From Amaranthus tricolor (Eukaryota; Streptophyta; Magnoliopsida; Caryophyllales; Amaranthaceae): a DNA stretch of 64,000 nt. The stretch covers positions 13,469,524-13,533,523 of the forward strand of contig NC_080062.1 of NCBI RefSeq assembly GCF_026212465.1, in the 5' to 3' direction. The notes beneath the pieces are model-generated. The model saw nothing but the letters and a program-made list of their open reading frames with translations. It did no database searches and was not told the DNA's origin. The translations under genes and the position numbers were made by a program. Shown here in pieces: positions 29,901 to 45,649 of the stretch. The first letter of the stretch is position 1, and every line of letters starts with the position of its first letter.

Positions 29901-32200
29901 TTTTACGTTTTAAGTTACGATTTTATGCGTTTTTAAGCGTATTTGGGACTTTTGCGCATAAAGTAGCTCAAACTTGGTTTGTTTTGCACGAAACATGTCA
30001 TACAACACTATTTGGTATCTATTATTGTGTTGAAGTAGTTAGAATTGAAAATCATAGTCATATGCTAGAAATTACGTGTTAAATTGCGATTTTATGCGTT
30101 TTTAAGCGTTTTTGTCACTTTTGCGCATAAAGTAGCTCAGACTTGGTTTGTTTTGCACAAAACTTGGCACACAACATTATTTGGTATGTATTATTGTGTT
30201 GATGTGCTTAGAATATAAAATCATAGTCATATGCTAGAATTACGTGTTAAATTGCGATTTTATGCGTTTTTAAGCGTTTTTGTCACTTTTGTGCATAAAG
30301 TAGCTCAAACTTGGTTTGTGTTGTACAAAACTTGGCACACAACCACTATTTGGTATGTATTATTGTGTTGAAGTGGTTAGAATTTTGAAAATCATAGTCA
30401 TAAGCTAGAAATTACGTGTTAAATTGCAATTTTATGCGTTTTTAATCGTTTTGTCACTTTTGCGCATAAAGTAGCTTAAACTTGGTTTATTTTTCACAAA
30501 ACTTGGCGCACAACACTATTTGGTATATAATATAGTGTTGAAGTGGTTAGAATTGAAAATCATAGTCATACACTAGAAATTACGTGTTAAGTTGCGATTT
30601 TAAGGGTTTTTAAGCGTTTTCGGCACAGTTGCGCAAAAAGAAGCTCAAACTTGGTTTGTTTTGCACGAAACTTGGCACACAACACTATTTGGTATATATT
30701 ATTGTGTTTAAGTAGTTAGAATTGAAAATCATAGTCATATGCTAGAAATTACGTGTTAAGTTGCAATTTTATGCGTTTTTTAAGCGTATTTGGGGCTTTT
30801 GCGCATAAAGTAGCTCAAACTTGGTTTGTTTTGCACGAAACTTGGTAAACAACACTATTTGGTATTTATTATTGTGTTGAAGTGATTTAAATTGAAAATC
30901 ATAATCATATGCTAAAAATTACATGTTAAGTTGTGATTTTATGCGTTTTTTAAGCGTTTTTGGCACTTTTGCGCATAAAGTAGTTCAAACTTGGTTTCTT
31001 TTGCACGAAACTTGGCGCGCAACACTATTTGGTATATATTGTTGTGTTGAAGTTGTCTGAATTTAAAATCATAGTCATATGCTAGAAATTACGTGTTAAG
31101 TTGTGGTTTTTTGTGTTTTAAAGCATTTTTTGGTACTTTTGCACATAAAGTAGCTCAAACTTGGTTTGTTTTGCCCGAAACTTGTCACACAACACTATTT
31201 GGTATATATTATTGTGTTGAAGTGGTTAGAATTGAATATCATAGTCATATACTACAAATTACGTGTTAAGTTGCGATGTTAAGGGTTTTCAAACGTTTTT
31301 GGCACTTTTGCGCATAAAGAAGCTCAAACTTGGTTTGTTTTGCACGAAACTTGGCACACAACACTATTTGGTATATATTATTGTGTTTAAAAAGTTAGAA
31401 TTGAAAATGATTGTCATGTCCTGGATTTTACGTTTTAAGTTACGATTTTATGCGTTTTTAAGCGTATTTGGGACTTTTGCGCATAAAAGTAGCTCAGACT
31501 TGGTTTGTTTTGCACAAAACTTGGCACACAACATTATTTGGTATGTATTATTGTGTTGAAGTGCTTAGAATATTAAATCATAGTCATATGCTAGAAATTA
31601 CGTGTTAAATTGCGATTTTATGCGTTTTTAAGCGTTTTTGTCACTTTTGTGCATAAAGTAGCTCAAACTTGGTTTGTGTTGTACAAAACTTGGCACACAA
31701 CACTATTTGGTATGTATTATTGTGTTTGAAGTGGTATGAATTTTGAAAATCATAGTCATAAGCTAGAAATTACGTGTTAAATTGCAATTTTATGCATTTT
31801 TAATCGTTTTTGTCACTTTTGCGCATAAAGTAGCTTAAACTTGGTTTATTTTTCACAAAACTTGGCCCACAACACTATTTTGTATATATTATAGTGTTGA
31901 AGTGGTTAGAATTGAAAATCATAGTCATACACTAGAAATTACGTGTTAAGTTGCGATTTTAAGGGTTTTTAAGCGTTTTCGGCACAGTTGCGCAAAAAGA
32001 AGCTCAAACTTGGTTTATTTTGCACGAAACTTGGCACACAACACTATTTGGTATATATTATTGTGTTTAAGTAGTTAGAATTGAAAATCATAGTCATATG
32101 CTAGAAATTACGTGTTAAGTTGCAATTTTATGCGTTTTTAAGCGTATTTGGGACTTTTGCGCATAAAGTAGCTCAAACTTGGTTTGTTTTGCACGAAACT
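26914..32200. repeat. satellite segment recurring about 8.96 kb downstream (53 monomers)
   Basis: 26914-32200 matches about 35881-41157, with small indels moving the offset between 8,967 and 8,955 bp. Shared private variants include the GCGCATTAAG start and TTCTTGTGTTGAAG near 26981/35951. The match begins right at the gap, so it may extend into it. Confidence 0.8.
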
Positions 32201-35200
32201 TGGCACACAACACTATTTGGTATTTATTATTGTGTTTAAAAAGTTAGAATTGAAAATCATAGTCATGTGCTGGAAATTACGTTTTAAGTTACGATTTTAT
32301 GCGTTTTTAAGCGTATTTGGGACTTTTGCGCATAAATTAGCTCAAACTTGGTTTGTTTTGCCCGAAACTTGTCACACAACACTATTTGGTATATATTATT
32401 GTGTTGAAGTGGTTAGAATTGAATATCATAGTCATATGCTAGAAATTACGTGTTAAATTCCGATTATATGCGTTTTTAAACGTTTTTGTCACTTTTGCGC
32501 ATAAAGTAGCTCAAACTTTGTTTGTTTTGCACGAAACTTGGCACACAACACTATTTGGTATGTATTATTGTGTTGAAGTGGTTAGAATTGAAAAACATTG
32601 TCGTATGCTAGAAATTACGTGTTAAATTGCGATTTTATGCGTTTTTAAGTGTTTTTGGCACTTTTGCGCATAAAGTAGCTCAAACTTGGTTTGTTTTGCA
32701 CGAAACATGTCATACAACACTATTTGGTATCTATTATTGTGTTGAAGTAGTTATAATTGAAAATCATAGTCATATGCTAGAAATTACGTGTTAAATTGCG
32801 ATTTTATGCGTTTTTAAGCGTTTTTGTCACTTTTGCGCATAAAGTAGCTCAGACTTGGTTTGTTTTGCACAAAACTTGGCACACAACATTATTTGGTATG
32901 TATTATTGTGTTGATGTGCTTAGAATATAAAATCATAGTCATATGCTAGAAATTACGTGTTAAATTGCGATTTTATGCGTTTTTAAGCGTTTTTGTCACT
33001 TTTGTGCATAAAGTAGCTCAAACTTGGTTTGTGTTGTACAAAACTTGGCACACAACACTATTTGGTATGTATTATTGTGTTGAAGTGGTTAGAATTTTGA
33101 AAATCATAGTCATAAGCTAGAAATTACGTGTTAAATTGCAATTTTTATGCGTTTTTAATCGTTTTTGTCACTTTTGCGCATAAAGTAGCTTAAACTTGGT
33201 TTATTTTTCACAAAACTTGGCGCACAGCACTATTTGGTATATAATATAGTGTTGAAGTGGTTAGAATTGAAAATCATAGTCATACACTAGAAATTACGTG
33301 TTAAGTTGCGATTTTAAGGGTTTTTAAGCGTTTTCCGGCACAGTTGCGCAAAAAGAAGCTCAAACTTGGTTTGTTTTGCACGAAACTTGGCACACAACAC
33401 TATTTGGTATATATTATTGTGTTTAAGTAGTTAGAATTGAAAATCATAGTCATATGCTAGAAATTACGTGTTAAGTTGCAATTTTATGCGTTTTTAAGCG
33501 TATTTGGGGCTTTTGCGCATAAAGTAGCTCAAACTTGGTTTGTTTTGCACGAAACTTGGTAAACAACACTATTTGGTATTTATTATTGTGTTGAAGTGAT
33601 TTAAATTGAAAATCATAATCATATGCTAAAAATTACATGTTAAGTTGTGATTTTATGCGTTTTTAAGCGTTTTTGGCACTTTTGCGCATAAAGTAGTTCA
33701 AACTTGGTTTCTTTTGCACGAAACTTGGCGCGCAACACTATTTGGTATATATTGTTGTGTTGAAGTTGTCTGAATTTAAAATCATAGTCATATGCTAGAA
33801 ATTACGTGTTAAGTTGTGGTTTTTTGTGTTTTAAAGCATTTTTGGTACTTTTGCACATAAAGTAGCTCAAACTTGGTTTGTTTTGCCCGAAACTTGTCAC
33901 ACAACACTATTTGGTATATATTATTGTGTTGAAGTGGTTAGAATTGAATATCATAGTCATATACTACAAATTACGTGTTAAGTTGCGATGTTAAGGGTTT
34001 TCAAACGTTTTTGGCACTTTTGCGCATAAAGAAGCTCAAACTTGGTTTGTTTTGCACGAAACTTGGCACACAACACTATTTGGTATATATTATTGTGTTT
34101 AAAAAGTTAGAATTGAAAATGATTGTCATGTGCTGGATTTTACGTTTTAAGTTACGATTTTATGCGTTTTTAAGCGTATTTGGGACTTTTGCGCATAAAG
34201 TAGCTCAGACTTGGTTTGTTTTGCACAAAACTTGGCACACAACATTATTTGGTATGTATTATTGTGTTGAAGTGCTTAGAATATTAAATCATAGTCATAT
34301 GCTAGAAATTACGTGTTAAATTGCGATTTTATGCGTTTTTAAGCGTTTTTGTCACTTTTGTGCATAAAGTAGCTCAAACTTGGTTTGTGTTGTACAAAAC
34401 TTGGCACACAAAACTATTTGGTATGTATTATTGTGTTGAAGTGGTATGAATTTTGAAAATCATAGTCATAAGCTAGAAATTACGTGTTAAATTGCAATTT
34501 TATGCATTTTTAATCGTTTTTGTCACTTTTGCGCATAAAGTAGCTTAAACTTGGTTTATTTTTCACAAAACTTGGCCCACAACACTATTTTGTATATATT
34601 ATAGTGTTGAAGTGGTTAGAATTGAAAATCATAGTCATACACTAGAAATTACGTGTTAAGTTGCGTTTTTAAGGGTTTTTAAGCGTTTTCGGCACAGTTG
34701 CGCAAAAAGAAGCTCAAACTTGGTTTATTTTGCACGAAACTTGGCACACAACACTATTTGGTATATATTATTGTGTTTAAGTAGTTAGAATTGAAAATCA
34801 TAGTCATATGCTAGAAATTACGTGTTAAGTTGCAATTTTATGCGTTTTTAAGCGTATTTGGGACTTTTGCGCATAAAGTAGCTCAAACTTGGTTTGTTTT
34901 GCACGAAACTTGGCACACAACACTATTTGGTATTTATTATTGTGTTTAAAAAGTTAGAATTGAAAATCATAGTCATGTGCTGGAAATTACGTTTTAAGTT
35001 ACGATTTTATGCGTTTTTAAGCGTATTTGGGACTTTTGCGCATAAATTAGCTCAAACTTGGTTTGTTTTGCCCGAAACTTGTCACACAACACTATTTGGT
35101 ATATATTATTGTGTTGAAGTGGTTAGAATTGAATATCATAGTCATATGCTAGAAATTACGTGTTAAATTCCGATTATATGCGTTTTTAAACGTTTTTGTC

Positions 35201-35400
35201 ACTTTTGCGCATAAAGTAGCTCAAACTTTGTTTGTTTTGCACGAAACTTGGCACACAACACTATTTGGTATGTATTATTGTGTTGAAGTGGTTAGAATTG
35301 AAAAACATTGTCGTATGCTAGAAATTACGTGTTAAATTGCGATTTTATGCGTTTTTAAGTGTTTTTGGCACTTTTGCGCATAAAGTAGCTCAAACTTGGT
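29950..35400. repeat. tandem duplication of a 16-monomer satellite block (about 2,710 bp)
   Basis: Approximately 29,950-32,660 is followed directly by a close copy at 32,661-35,400. The switch falls inside the shared stretch leading to CACGAAACATGTCATACAAC, so the repeat register is kept, as expected for unequal crossing-over. Differences are single bases and one-base indels, for example an extra A near 31,487. Confidence 0.78.
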
Positions 35401-36540
35401 TTGTTTTGCACAAAACATGGCACAAAACACTATTTGGTATATATTAATAAGTTGAAGTTGTTAGAAATTAAAATCATAGTCATACGCTAGAAATTACGTG
35501 TTAAATTGCGATTTTATGCGTTTTTTAGCGTTTTTGGCACTTTTGCGCATAAAGTAGCTCAAACTCGGTTTGTTTAGCATGAAACTTGGACACAACACTA
35601 TTTGGTATATATTATTGTGTTTAAGTAGTTAGAATTGAAAATCATAGTCATATGCTAGAAATTACGTGTTAAGTTGTGATTTTATGCGTTTTTAAGCGTA
35701 TTGGGGACTTTTGCGCATAAAGTAGTTCAAACTTGGTTTGTTTTGCACGAAACATGGAGCGCAACACGATTTGGTATATATTGTTGTGTTTAAGTGGTTA
35801 GAATTGAAAATCATAGTCATATGCTAGAAATTACGTGTTAAGTTGCGATTTTATGTGTTTTTAAGCATTTTTGGCACTTTTGCGCATTAAGTAGCTCAAA
35901 CTTGGTTTGTTTTGCACGAAACTTGTCACACAACACTATTTGTTATATATTCTTGTGTTGAAGTAGTTAGAATTGAAAACCATTCTCATATGCTAGAAAT
36001 TACGTGTTACGTTCCGATTTTATGCGTTTTTAAGCGTTTTTGGCACTTTTGCGCATAAAGTAGCTCAAACTTGGTTTGTTTTGCACGAAACTTGGCACAC
36101 AACACTATTTGGTATGTATTATTTTGTTGAATTGGTTAGAATTTTGAAAATCATAGTCATAAGCTAGAAATTACGTGTTAAATTGCAATTTTATGCGTTT
36201 TTAATCGTTTTTGTCACTTTTGCGCATAAAGTAGCTTAAACTTGGTTTATTTTTCACAAAACTTGGCCCACAACACTATTTTGTATATATTATAGTGTTG
36301 AAGTGGTTAGAATTGAAAATCATAGTCATACACTAGAAATTACGTGTTAAGTTGCGATTTTAAGGGTTTTTAAGCGTTTTCGGCACAGTTGCGCAAAAAG
36401 AAGCTCAAACTTGGTTAGTTTTGCACGAAACTTGGCACACAACACTATTTGGTATATATTATTGTGTTTAAGTAGATAGAATTGAAAATCATAGTCATAT
36501 GCTAGAAATTACGTGTTAAGTTGCAATTTTATGCGTTTTT

Positions 36541-39500
36541 AAGCGTATTTGGGACTTTTGCGCATAAAGTAGCTCAAACTTGGTTTGTTTTGCACGAAAC
36601 TTGGTAAACAACACTATTTGGTATTTATTATTGTGTTGACGTGATTTAAATTGAAAATCATAATCATATGCTAGAAATTACAAGTTAAGTTGTGATTTTC
36701 TGCGTTTTTAAGCGTTTTTGGCACTTTTGCGCATAAAGTAGTTCAAACTTGGTTTCTTTTGCACGAAACTTGGCGCGCAACACTATTTGGTATATATTGT
36801 TGTGTTGAAGTTGTTTGAATTTAAAATCATAGTCATATGCTAGAAATTACGTGTTAAGTTGCGGTTTTATGTGTTTTAAAGCATTTTTGGTACTTTTGCA
36901 CATAAAGTAGCTCAACCTTGGTTTGTTTTGCCCGAAACTTGTCACACAACACTATTTGGTATATATTATTGTGTTGAAGTGGTTAGAATTGAATATCATA
37001 GTCATATACTACAAATTACGTGTTAAGTTGTGATGTTAAGGGTTTTAAGCGTTTTTGGCACTTTTGCGCATAAAGAAGCTCAAACTTGTTTGTTTAACAC
37101 GAAACTTGGCACACAACACTATTTGGTATATATTATTGTGTTTAAAAAGTTAGAATTGAAAATGATTGTCATGTGCTGGAAATTACGTTTTAAGTTACGA
37201 TTTTATGCATTTTTAAGCGTATTTGGGACTTTTGCGCATAATGTAGCTCAATCTTGGTTTGTTTTGCACGAAACATGTCATACAACACTATTTGGTATAT
37301 ATTATTGTGTTGAAGTACTTAGAATTGAAAATGATAGTCATATGCTAGAAATTACGTGTTAAATTGCGATTTTATGCGTTTTTTAAGCGTTTTTGGCACT
37401 TTTGCGCATAAAGTAGTTCAAACTTGGTTTGTTTTGCACGAAACTTGGCACGCAACACGATTTGGTATATATTGTTGTGTTTAAGTGGTTAGAATTGAAA
37501 ATCATAGTCATATGCTAGAAATTACGTGTTAAGTTGCGATTTTATGTGTTTTTAAGCATTTTTGGCACTTTTGCGCATAAAGTAGCTCAAACTTGGTTTG
37601 TTTTGCACGAAACTTGTCACACAACACTATTTGTTATATATTCTTGTGTTGAAGTAGTTAGAATTGAAAACCATTCTCATATGCTAGAAATTACCTATTA
37701 AGTTCCGATTTTATGCGTTTTTAATCGTTTTTGGCACTTTTGCGCATAAAGTAGCTCAAACTTGGTTTGTTTTGCATGAAACTTGGCACACAACACTATT
37801 TGGTATGTATTATTGTGTTGAAGTGGTTAGAATTTTGAAAATCATAGTCATATGCTAGAAATTACGTGTTAAATTGCAAGTTTATGAGTTTTTAATCGTT
37901 CTTGTCACTTTTGCACATAAAGTTGCTCAAACTTGGTTTATTTTTCACAAAACTTGGCGCACAACACTATTTGGTATATATTATAGTGTTGAAGTGGTTA
38001 GAATTGAAAATCATAGTCATACACTAGAAATTACGTGTTAAGTTGTGATTTTAAGGGTTTTTAAACGTTTTCGGCACTGTTGCGCAAAAAGAAGCTCAAA
38101 CTTGGTTTGTTTTGCACGAAACTTGGCACACAACACTATTTGTTAAATATTATTGTGTTTAAGTAGTTAGAATTGAAAATCATAGTCATAAAGTAGCTAG
38201 AAATTTTATGCGTTTTTAAGCGTATTTGAGACTTTTGCGCGTAAAGTAGCTCAAACTTTTTGTTTTGCACGAAACTTGGTAAACAACACTATTTGGTATT
38301 TATTATTGTGTTGAAGTGATTTAAATTGAAAATCACAATCATATGCTAGAAATTACATGTTAAGTTATGATTTTATGCGTTTTTAAGCGTTTTTGGCACT
38401 TTTGCGCATAAAGTAGTTCAAACTTGGTTTCTTTTGCACGAAACTTGGCGCGCAACACTATTTGGTTTATATTGTTGTGTTGAAGTTGTTTGAATTTAAA
38501 ATCATAGTCATATGCTAGAAATTACGTGTTAAGTTGCGGTTTTATGTGTTTTAAAGCATTTTTGGTACTTTTGCACATAAAGTAGCTCAAACTTGGTTTG
38601 TTTTGCCCGAAACTTGTCACACAACACTATTTGGTATATATTATTGTGTTGAAGTGGTTAGAATTGAATATCATAGTCATATACTAGAAATTACGTGTTA
38701 AGTTGCGATGTTAAGGGTTTTTAAACGTTTTTGGCACTTTTGCGCATAAAGAAGCTCAAACTTGGTTTGTTTTGCACGAAACTTGGCACACAACACTATT
38801 TGGTATATATTATTGTGTTTAAAAAGTTAGAATTGAAAATGATTGTCATGTGCTGGATTTTACGTTTTAAGTTACGATTTTATGCGTTTTTAAGCGTATT
38901 TGGGACTTTTGCGCATAAAGTAGCTCAAACTTGGTTTGTTTTGCACGAAACATGTCATACAACACTATTTGGTATCTATTATTGTGTTGAAGTAGTTAGA
39001 ATTGAAAATCATAGTCATATGCTAGAAATTACGTGTTAAATTGCGATTTTATGCGTTTTTAAGCGTTTTTGTCACTTTTGCGCATAAAGTAGCTCAGACT
39101 TGGTTTGTTTTGCACAAAACTTGGCACACAACATTATTTGGTATGTATTATTGTGTTGATGTGCTTAGAATATAAAATCATAGTCATATGCTAGAAATTA
39201 CGTGTTAAATTGCGATTTTATGCGTTTTTAAGCGTTTTTGTCACTTTTGTGCATAAAGTAGCTCAAACTTGGTTTGTGTTGTACAAAACTTGGCACACAA
39301 CACTATTTGGTATGTATTATTGTGTTGAAGTGGTTAGAATTTTGAAAATCATAGTCATAAGCTAGAAATTACGTGTTAAATTGCAATTTTATGCGTTTTT
39401 AATCGTTTTTGTCACTTTTGCGCATAAAGTAGCTTAAACTTGGTTTATTTTTCACAAAACTTGGCGCACAACACTATTTGGTATATAATATAGTGTTGAA

Positions 39501-42500
39501 GTGGTTAGAATTGAAAATCATAGTCATACACTAGAAATTACGTGTTAAGTTGCGATTTTAAGGGTTTTTAAGCGTTTTCGGCACAGTTGCGCAAAAAGAA
39601 GCTCAAACTTGGTTTGTTTTGCACGAAACTTGGCACACAACACTATTTGGTATATATTATTGTGTTTAAGTAGTTAGAATTGAAAATCATAGTCATATGC
39701 TAGAAATTACGTGTTAAGTTGCAATTTTATGCGTTTTTAAGCGTATTTGGGGCTTTTGCGCATAAAGTAGCTCAAACTTGGTTTGTTTTGCACGAAACTT
39801 GGTAAACAACACTATTTGGTATTTATTATTGTGTTGAAGTGATTTAAATTGAAAATCATAATCATATGCTAAAAATTACATGTTAAGTTGTGAATTTATG
39901 CGTTTTTAAGCGTTTTTGGCACTTTTGCGCATAAAGTAGTTCAAACTTGGTTTCTTTTGCACGAAACTTGGCGCGCAACACTATTTGGTATATATTGTTG
40001 TGTTGAAGTTGTCTGAATTTAAAATCATAGTCATATGCTAGAAATTACGTGTTAAGTTGTGGTTTTTTGTGTTTTAAAGCATTTTTGGTACTTTTGCACA
40101 TAAAGTAGCTCAAACTTGGTTTGTTTTGCCCGAAACTTGTCACACAACACTATTTGGTATATATTATTGTGTTGAAGTGGTTAGAATTGAATATCATAGT
40201 CATATACTACAAATTACGTGTTAAGTTGCGATGTTAAGGGTTTTCAAACGTTTTTGGCACTTTTGCGTATAAAGAAGCTCAAACTTGGTTTGTTTTGCAC
40301 GAAACTTGGCACACAACACTATTTGGTATATATTATTGTGTTTAAAAAGTTAGAATTGAAAATGATTGTCATGTGCTGGATTTTACGTTTTAAGTTACGA
40401 TTTTATGCGTTTTTAAGCGTATTTGGGACTTTTGCGCATAAAGTAGCTCAGACTTGGTTTGTTTTGCACAAAACTTGGCACACAACATTATTTGGTATGT
40501 ATTATTGTGTTGAAGTGCTTAGAATATTAAATCATAGTCATATGCTAGAAATTACGTGTTAAATTGCGATTTTATGCGTTTTTAAGCGTTTTTGTCACTT
40601 TTGTGCATAAAGTAGCTCAAACTTGGTTTGTGTTGTACAAAACTTGGCACACAACACTATTTGGTATGTATTATTGTGTTGAAGTGGTATGAATTTTGAA
40701 AATCATAGTCATAAGCTAGAAATTACGTGTTAAATTGCAATTTTATGCATTTTTAATCGTTTTTGTCACTTTTGCGCATAAAGTAGCTTAAACTTGGTTT
40801 ATTTTTCACAAAACTTGGCCCACAACACTATTTTGTATATATTATAGTGTTGAAGTGGTTAGAATTGAAAATCATAGTCATACACTAGAAATTACGTGTT
40901 AAGTTGCGATTTTAAGGGTTTTTAAGCGTTTTCGGCACAGTTGCGCAAAAAGAAGCTCAAACTTGGTTTATTTTGCACGAAACTTGGCACACAACACTAT
41001 TTGGTATATATTATTGTGTTTAAGTAGTTAGAATTGAAAATCATAGTCATATGCTAGAAATTACGTGTTAAGTTGCAATTTTATGCGTTTTTAAGCGTAT
41101 TTGGGACTTTTGCGCATAAAGTAGCTCAAACTTGGTTTGTTTTGCACGAAACTTGGTAAACAACACTATTTGGTATTTATTATTGTGTTGACGTGATTTA
41201 AATTGAAAATCATAATCATATGCTAGAAATTACAAGTTAAGTTGTGATTTTCTGCGTTTTTAAGCGTTTTTGGCACTTTTGCGCATAAAGTAGTTCAAAC
41301 TTGGTTTCTTTTGCACGAAACTTGGCGCGCAACACTATTTGGTATATATTGTTGTGTTGAAGTTGTTTGAATTTAAAATCATAGTCATATGCTAGAAATT
41401 ACGTGTTAAGTTGCGGTTTTATGTGTTTTAAAGCATTTTTGGTACTTTTGCACATAAAGTAGCTCAAACTTGGTTTGTTTTGCCCGAAACTTGTCACACA
41501 ACACTATTTGGTATATATTATTGTGTTGAAGTGGTTAGAATTGAATATCATAGTCATATATTACAAATTACGTGTTAAGTTGCGATGTTAAGGGTTTTAA
41601 GCGTTTTTGGCACTTTTGCGCATAAAGAAGCTCAAACTTGTTTGTTTAACACGAAACTTGGCACACAACACTATTTGGTATATATTATTGTGTTTAAAAA
41701 GTTAGAATTGAAAATGATTGTCATGTGCTGGAAATTACGTTTTAAGTTACGATTTTATGCGTTTTTAAGCGTATTTGGGACTTTTGCGCATAAAGTAGCT
41801 CAATCTTGGTTTGTTTTGCACGAAACATGTCATACAACACTATTTGGTATATATTATTGTGTTGAAGTACTTAGAATTGAAAATGATATCATATGCTAGA
41901 AATTACGTGTTAAATTGCGATTTTATGCGTTTTTAAGCGTTTTTGGCACTTTTGCGCATAAAGTAGTTCAAACTTGGTTTGTTTTGCACGAAACTTGGCA
42001 CGCAACACGATTTGGTATATATTGTTGTGTTTAAGTGGTTAGAATTGAAAATCATAGTCATATGCTAGAAATTACGTGTTAAGTTGCGATTTTATGTGTT
42101 TTTAAGCATTTTTGGCACTTTTGCGCTTAAAGTAGCTCAAACTTGGTTTGTTTTGCACGAAACTTGTCACACAACACTATTTGTTATATATTCTTGTGTT
42201 GAAGTAGTTAGAATTGAAAACCATTCTCATATGCTAGAAATTACCTATTAAGTTCCGATTTTATGCGTTTTTAATCGTTTTTGGCACTTTTGCGCATAAA
42301 GTAGCTCAAACTTGGTTTGTTTTGCATGAAACTTGGCACACAACACTATTTGGTATGTATTATTGTGTTGAAGTGGTTAGAATTTTGAAAATCATAGTCA
42401 TATGCTAGAAATTACGTGTTAAATTGCAAGTTTATGAGTTTTTAATCGTTCTTGTCACTTTTGCACATAAAGTTGCTCAAACTTGGTTTATTTTTCACAA

Positions 42501-44990
42501 AACTTGGCGCACAACACTGTTTGGTATATATTATAGTGTTGAAGTGGTTAGAATTGAAAATCATAGTCATACACTAGAAATTACGTGTTAAGTTGTGATT
42601 TTAAGGGTTTTTAAACGTTTTCGGCACTGTTGCGCAAAAAGAAGCTCAAACTTGGTTTGTTTTGCACGAAACTTGGCACACAACACTATTTGTTAAATAT
42701 TATTGTGATTAAGTAGTTAGAATTGAAAATCATAGTCATAAAGTAGCTAGAAATTTTATGCGTTTTTAAGCGTATTTGAGACTTTTGCGCATAAAGTAGC
42801 TCAAACTTTTTGTTTTGCACGAAACTTGGTAAACAACACTATTTGGTATTTATTATTGTGTTGAAGTGATTTAAATTGAAAATCACAATCATATGCTAGA
42901 AATTACATGTTAAGTTATGATTTTATGCGTTTTTAAGCGTTTTTGGCACTTTTGCGCATAAAGTAGTTCAAACTTGGTTTCTTTTGCACGAAACTTGGCG
43001 CGCAACACTATTTGGTTTATATTGTTTTGTTGAAGTTGTTTGAATTTAAAATCATAGTCATATGCTAGAAATTACGTGTTAAGTTGCGATTTTATGTGTT
43101 TTAAAGCATTTTTGGTACTTTTGCAAATAAAGTAGCTCAAACTTGGTTTGTTTTGCCCGAAACTTGTCACACAACACTATTTGGTATATATTATTGTGTT
43201 GAAGTGGTTAGAATTGAATATCATAGTTATATACTAGAAATTACGTGTTAAGTTGCGATGTTAAGGGTTTTTAAACGTTTTTGGCACTTTTGCGCATAAA
43301 GAAGCTCAAACTTGGTTTGTTTTGCACGAAACATGGCACTCAACACTATTTGGTATATATTATTGTGTTTAAAAAGTTAGAATTGAAAATGATTGTCATG
43401 TGCTGGATTTTACGTTTTAAGTTACGATTTTATGCGTTTTTAAGCGTATTTGGGACTTTTGCGCATAAAGTAGCTCAAACTTGGTTTGTTTTGCACGAAA
43501 CATGTCATACAACACTATTTGGTATATATTATTGTGCTTAAGTAGTTAGAATTGAAAATCATAGTCATATGCTAGAAATTACGTGTTAAATTGCGATTTT
43601 ATGCGTTTTTAAGCGTTTTTGTCACTTTTGCGCATAAAGTAGCTCAGACTTGGTTTGTTTTGCACAAAACTTGGCACACAACATTATTTGGTATGTATTA
43701 TTGTGTTGAAGTGCTTAGAATATAAAATCATAGTCATATGCTAGAAATTACGTGTTAAATTGCGATTTTATGCGTTTTTAAGCGTTTTTGTCACTTTTGT
43801 GCATAAAGTAGCTCAAACTTGGTTTGTGTTGTACAAAACTTGGCACACAACACTATTTGGTATGTATTATTGTGTTGAAGTGGTTAGAATTTTGAAAATC
43901 ATAGTCATAAGCTAGAAATTACGTGTTAAATTGCAATTTTATGCGTTTTTAATCGTTTTTGTCACTTTTGCGCATAAAGTAGCTTAAACTTGGTTTATTT
44001 TTCACAAAACTTGGCGCACAACACTATTTGGTATATATTATAGTGTTGAAGTGGTTAGAATTGAAAATCATAGTCATACACTAGAAATTACGTGTTAAGT
44101 TGCGATTTTAAGGGTTTTTAAGCGTTTTCGGCACAGTTGCGCAAAAAGAAGCTCAAACTTGGTTTGTTTTGCACGAAACTTGGCACACAACACTATTTGG
44201 TATATATTATTGTGTTTAATTAGTTAGAATTGAAAATCATAGTCATATGCTAGAAATTACGTGTTAAGTTGCAATTTTATGCGTTTTTAAGCGTATTTGG
44301 GGCTTTTGCGCATAAAGTAGCTCAAACTTGGTTTGTTTTGCACGAAACTTGGTAAACAACACTATTTGGTATTTATTATTGTGTTGAAGTGATTTAAATT
44401 GAAAATCATAATCATATGCTAGAAATTACATGTTAAGTTGTGATTTTATGCGTTTTTAAGCGTTTTTGGCACTTTTGCGCATAAAGTAGTTCAAACTTGG
44501 TTTCTTTTGCACGAAACTTGGCGCGCAACACTATTTGGTATATATTGTTGTGTTGAAGTTGTTTGAATTTAAAATCATAGTCATATGCTAGAAATTACGT
44601 GTTAAGTTGTGGTTTTATGTGTTTTAAAGCATTTTTGGTACTTTTGCACATAAAGTAGCTCAAACTTGGTTTGTTTTGCCCGAAACTTGTCACACAACAC
44701 TATTTGGTATATATTATTGTGTTGAAGTGGTTAGAATTGAATATCATAGTCATATACTACAAATTACGTGTTAAGTTGCGATGTTAAGGGTTTTTAAGCG
44801 TTTTTGGCACTTTTGCGCATAAAGAAGCTCAAACTTGGTTTGTTTTGCACGAAACTTGGCACACAACACTATTTGGTATATATTATTGTGTTTAAAAAGT
44901 TAGAATTGAAAATGATTGTCATGTGCTGGAAATTACGTTTTAAGTTACGATTTTATGCGTTTTTAAGCGTATTTGGGACTTTTGCGCATA
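36541..44990. repeat. 27-monomer satellite duplication (offset about 4,551 bp)
   Basis: About 36,541-40,440 matches about 41,101-44,990. The second copy starts where the 8.96-kb match ends (about 41.1 kb), so this duplication arose on top of the earlier one. Edges are approximate because neighbouring monomers are alike. Confidence 0.7.
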
Positions 44991-45649
44991 AAGTAGCTCA
45001 AACTTGGTTTGTTTTGCACGAAACATGTCATACAACACTATTTGGTATATATTATTGTGTTGAAGTAGTTAGAATTGAAAATCATAGTCATATGCTAGAA
45101 AATACGTGTTAAATTGCGATTTTATGCGTTTTTAAGCGATTTTGTCACTTTTGCGCATAAAGTAGCTCAAACTTGGTTTATTTTGCACAAAACTTGCCAC
45201 ACAACACGATTTGGTATGTATTATTGTGTTGAAGTGCTTAGAATATAAAATCATAGTCATATGCTAGAAATTACGTGTTAAATTGCGATTTTATGCGTTT
45301 TTAAGCATTTTTGTCACTTTTGTGCATAAAGTAGCTCAAACTTGGTTTGTGTTGTACAAAACTTGGCACACAACACTATTTGGTATGTATTATTGTGTTG
45401 AAATGGTTAGAATTTTGAAAATCATAGTCATAAGCTAGAAATTACGTGTTAAATTGCAATTTTATGCGTTTTTAATCGTTTTTGTCACTTTTGCGCATAA
45501 AGTAGCTTAAACTTGGTTTATTTTTCACAAAACTTGGCGCACAACAATATTTGGTATATATTATAGTGTTGAAGTGGTTAGAATTTTGAAAATCATAGTC
45601 ATATGCTAGAAATTACGTGTTAAATTGCAATTTTATGAGTTTTTAATCG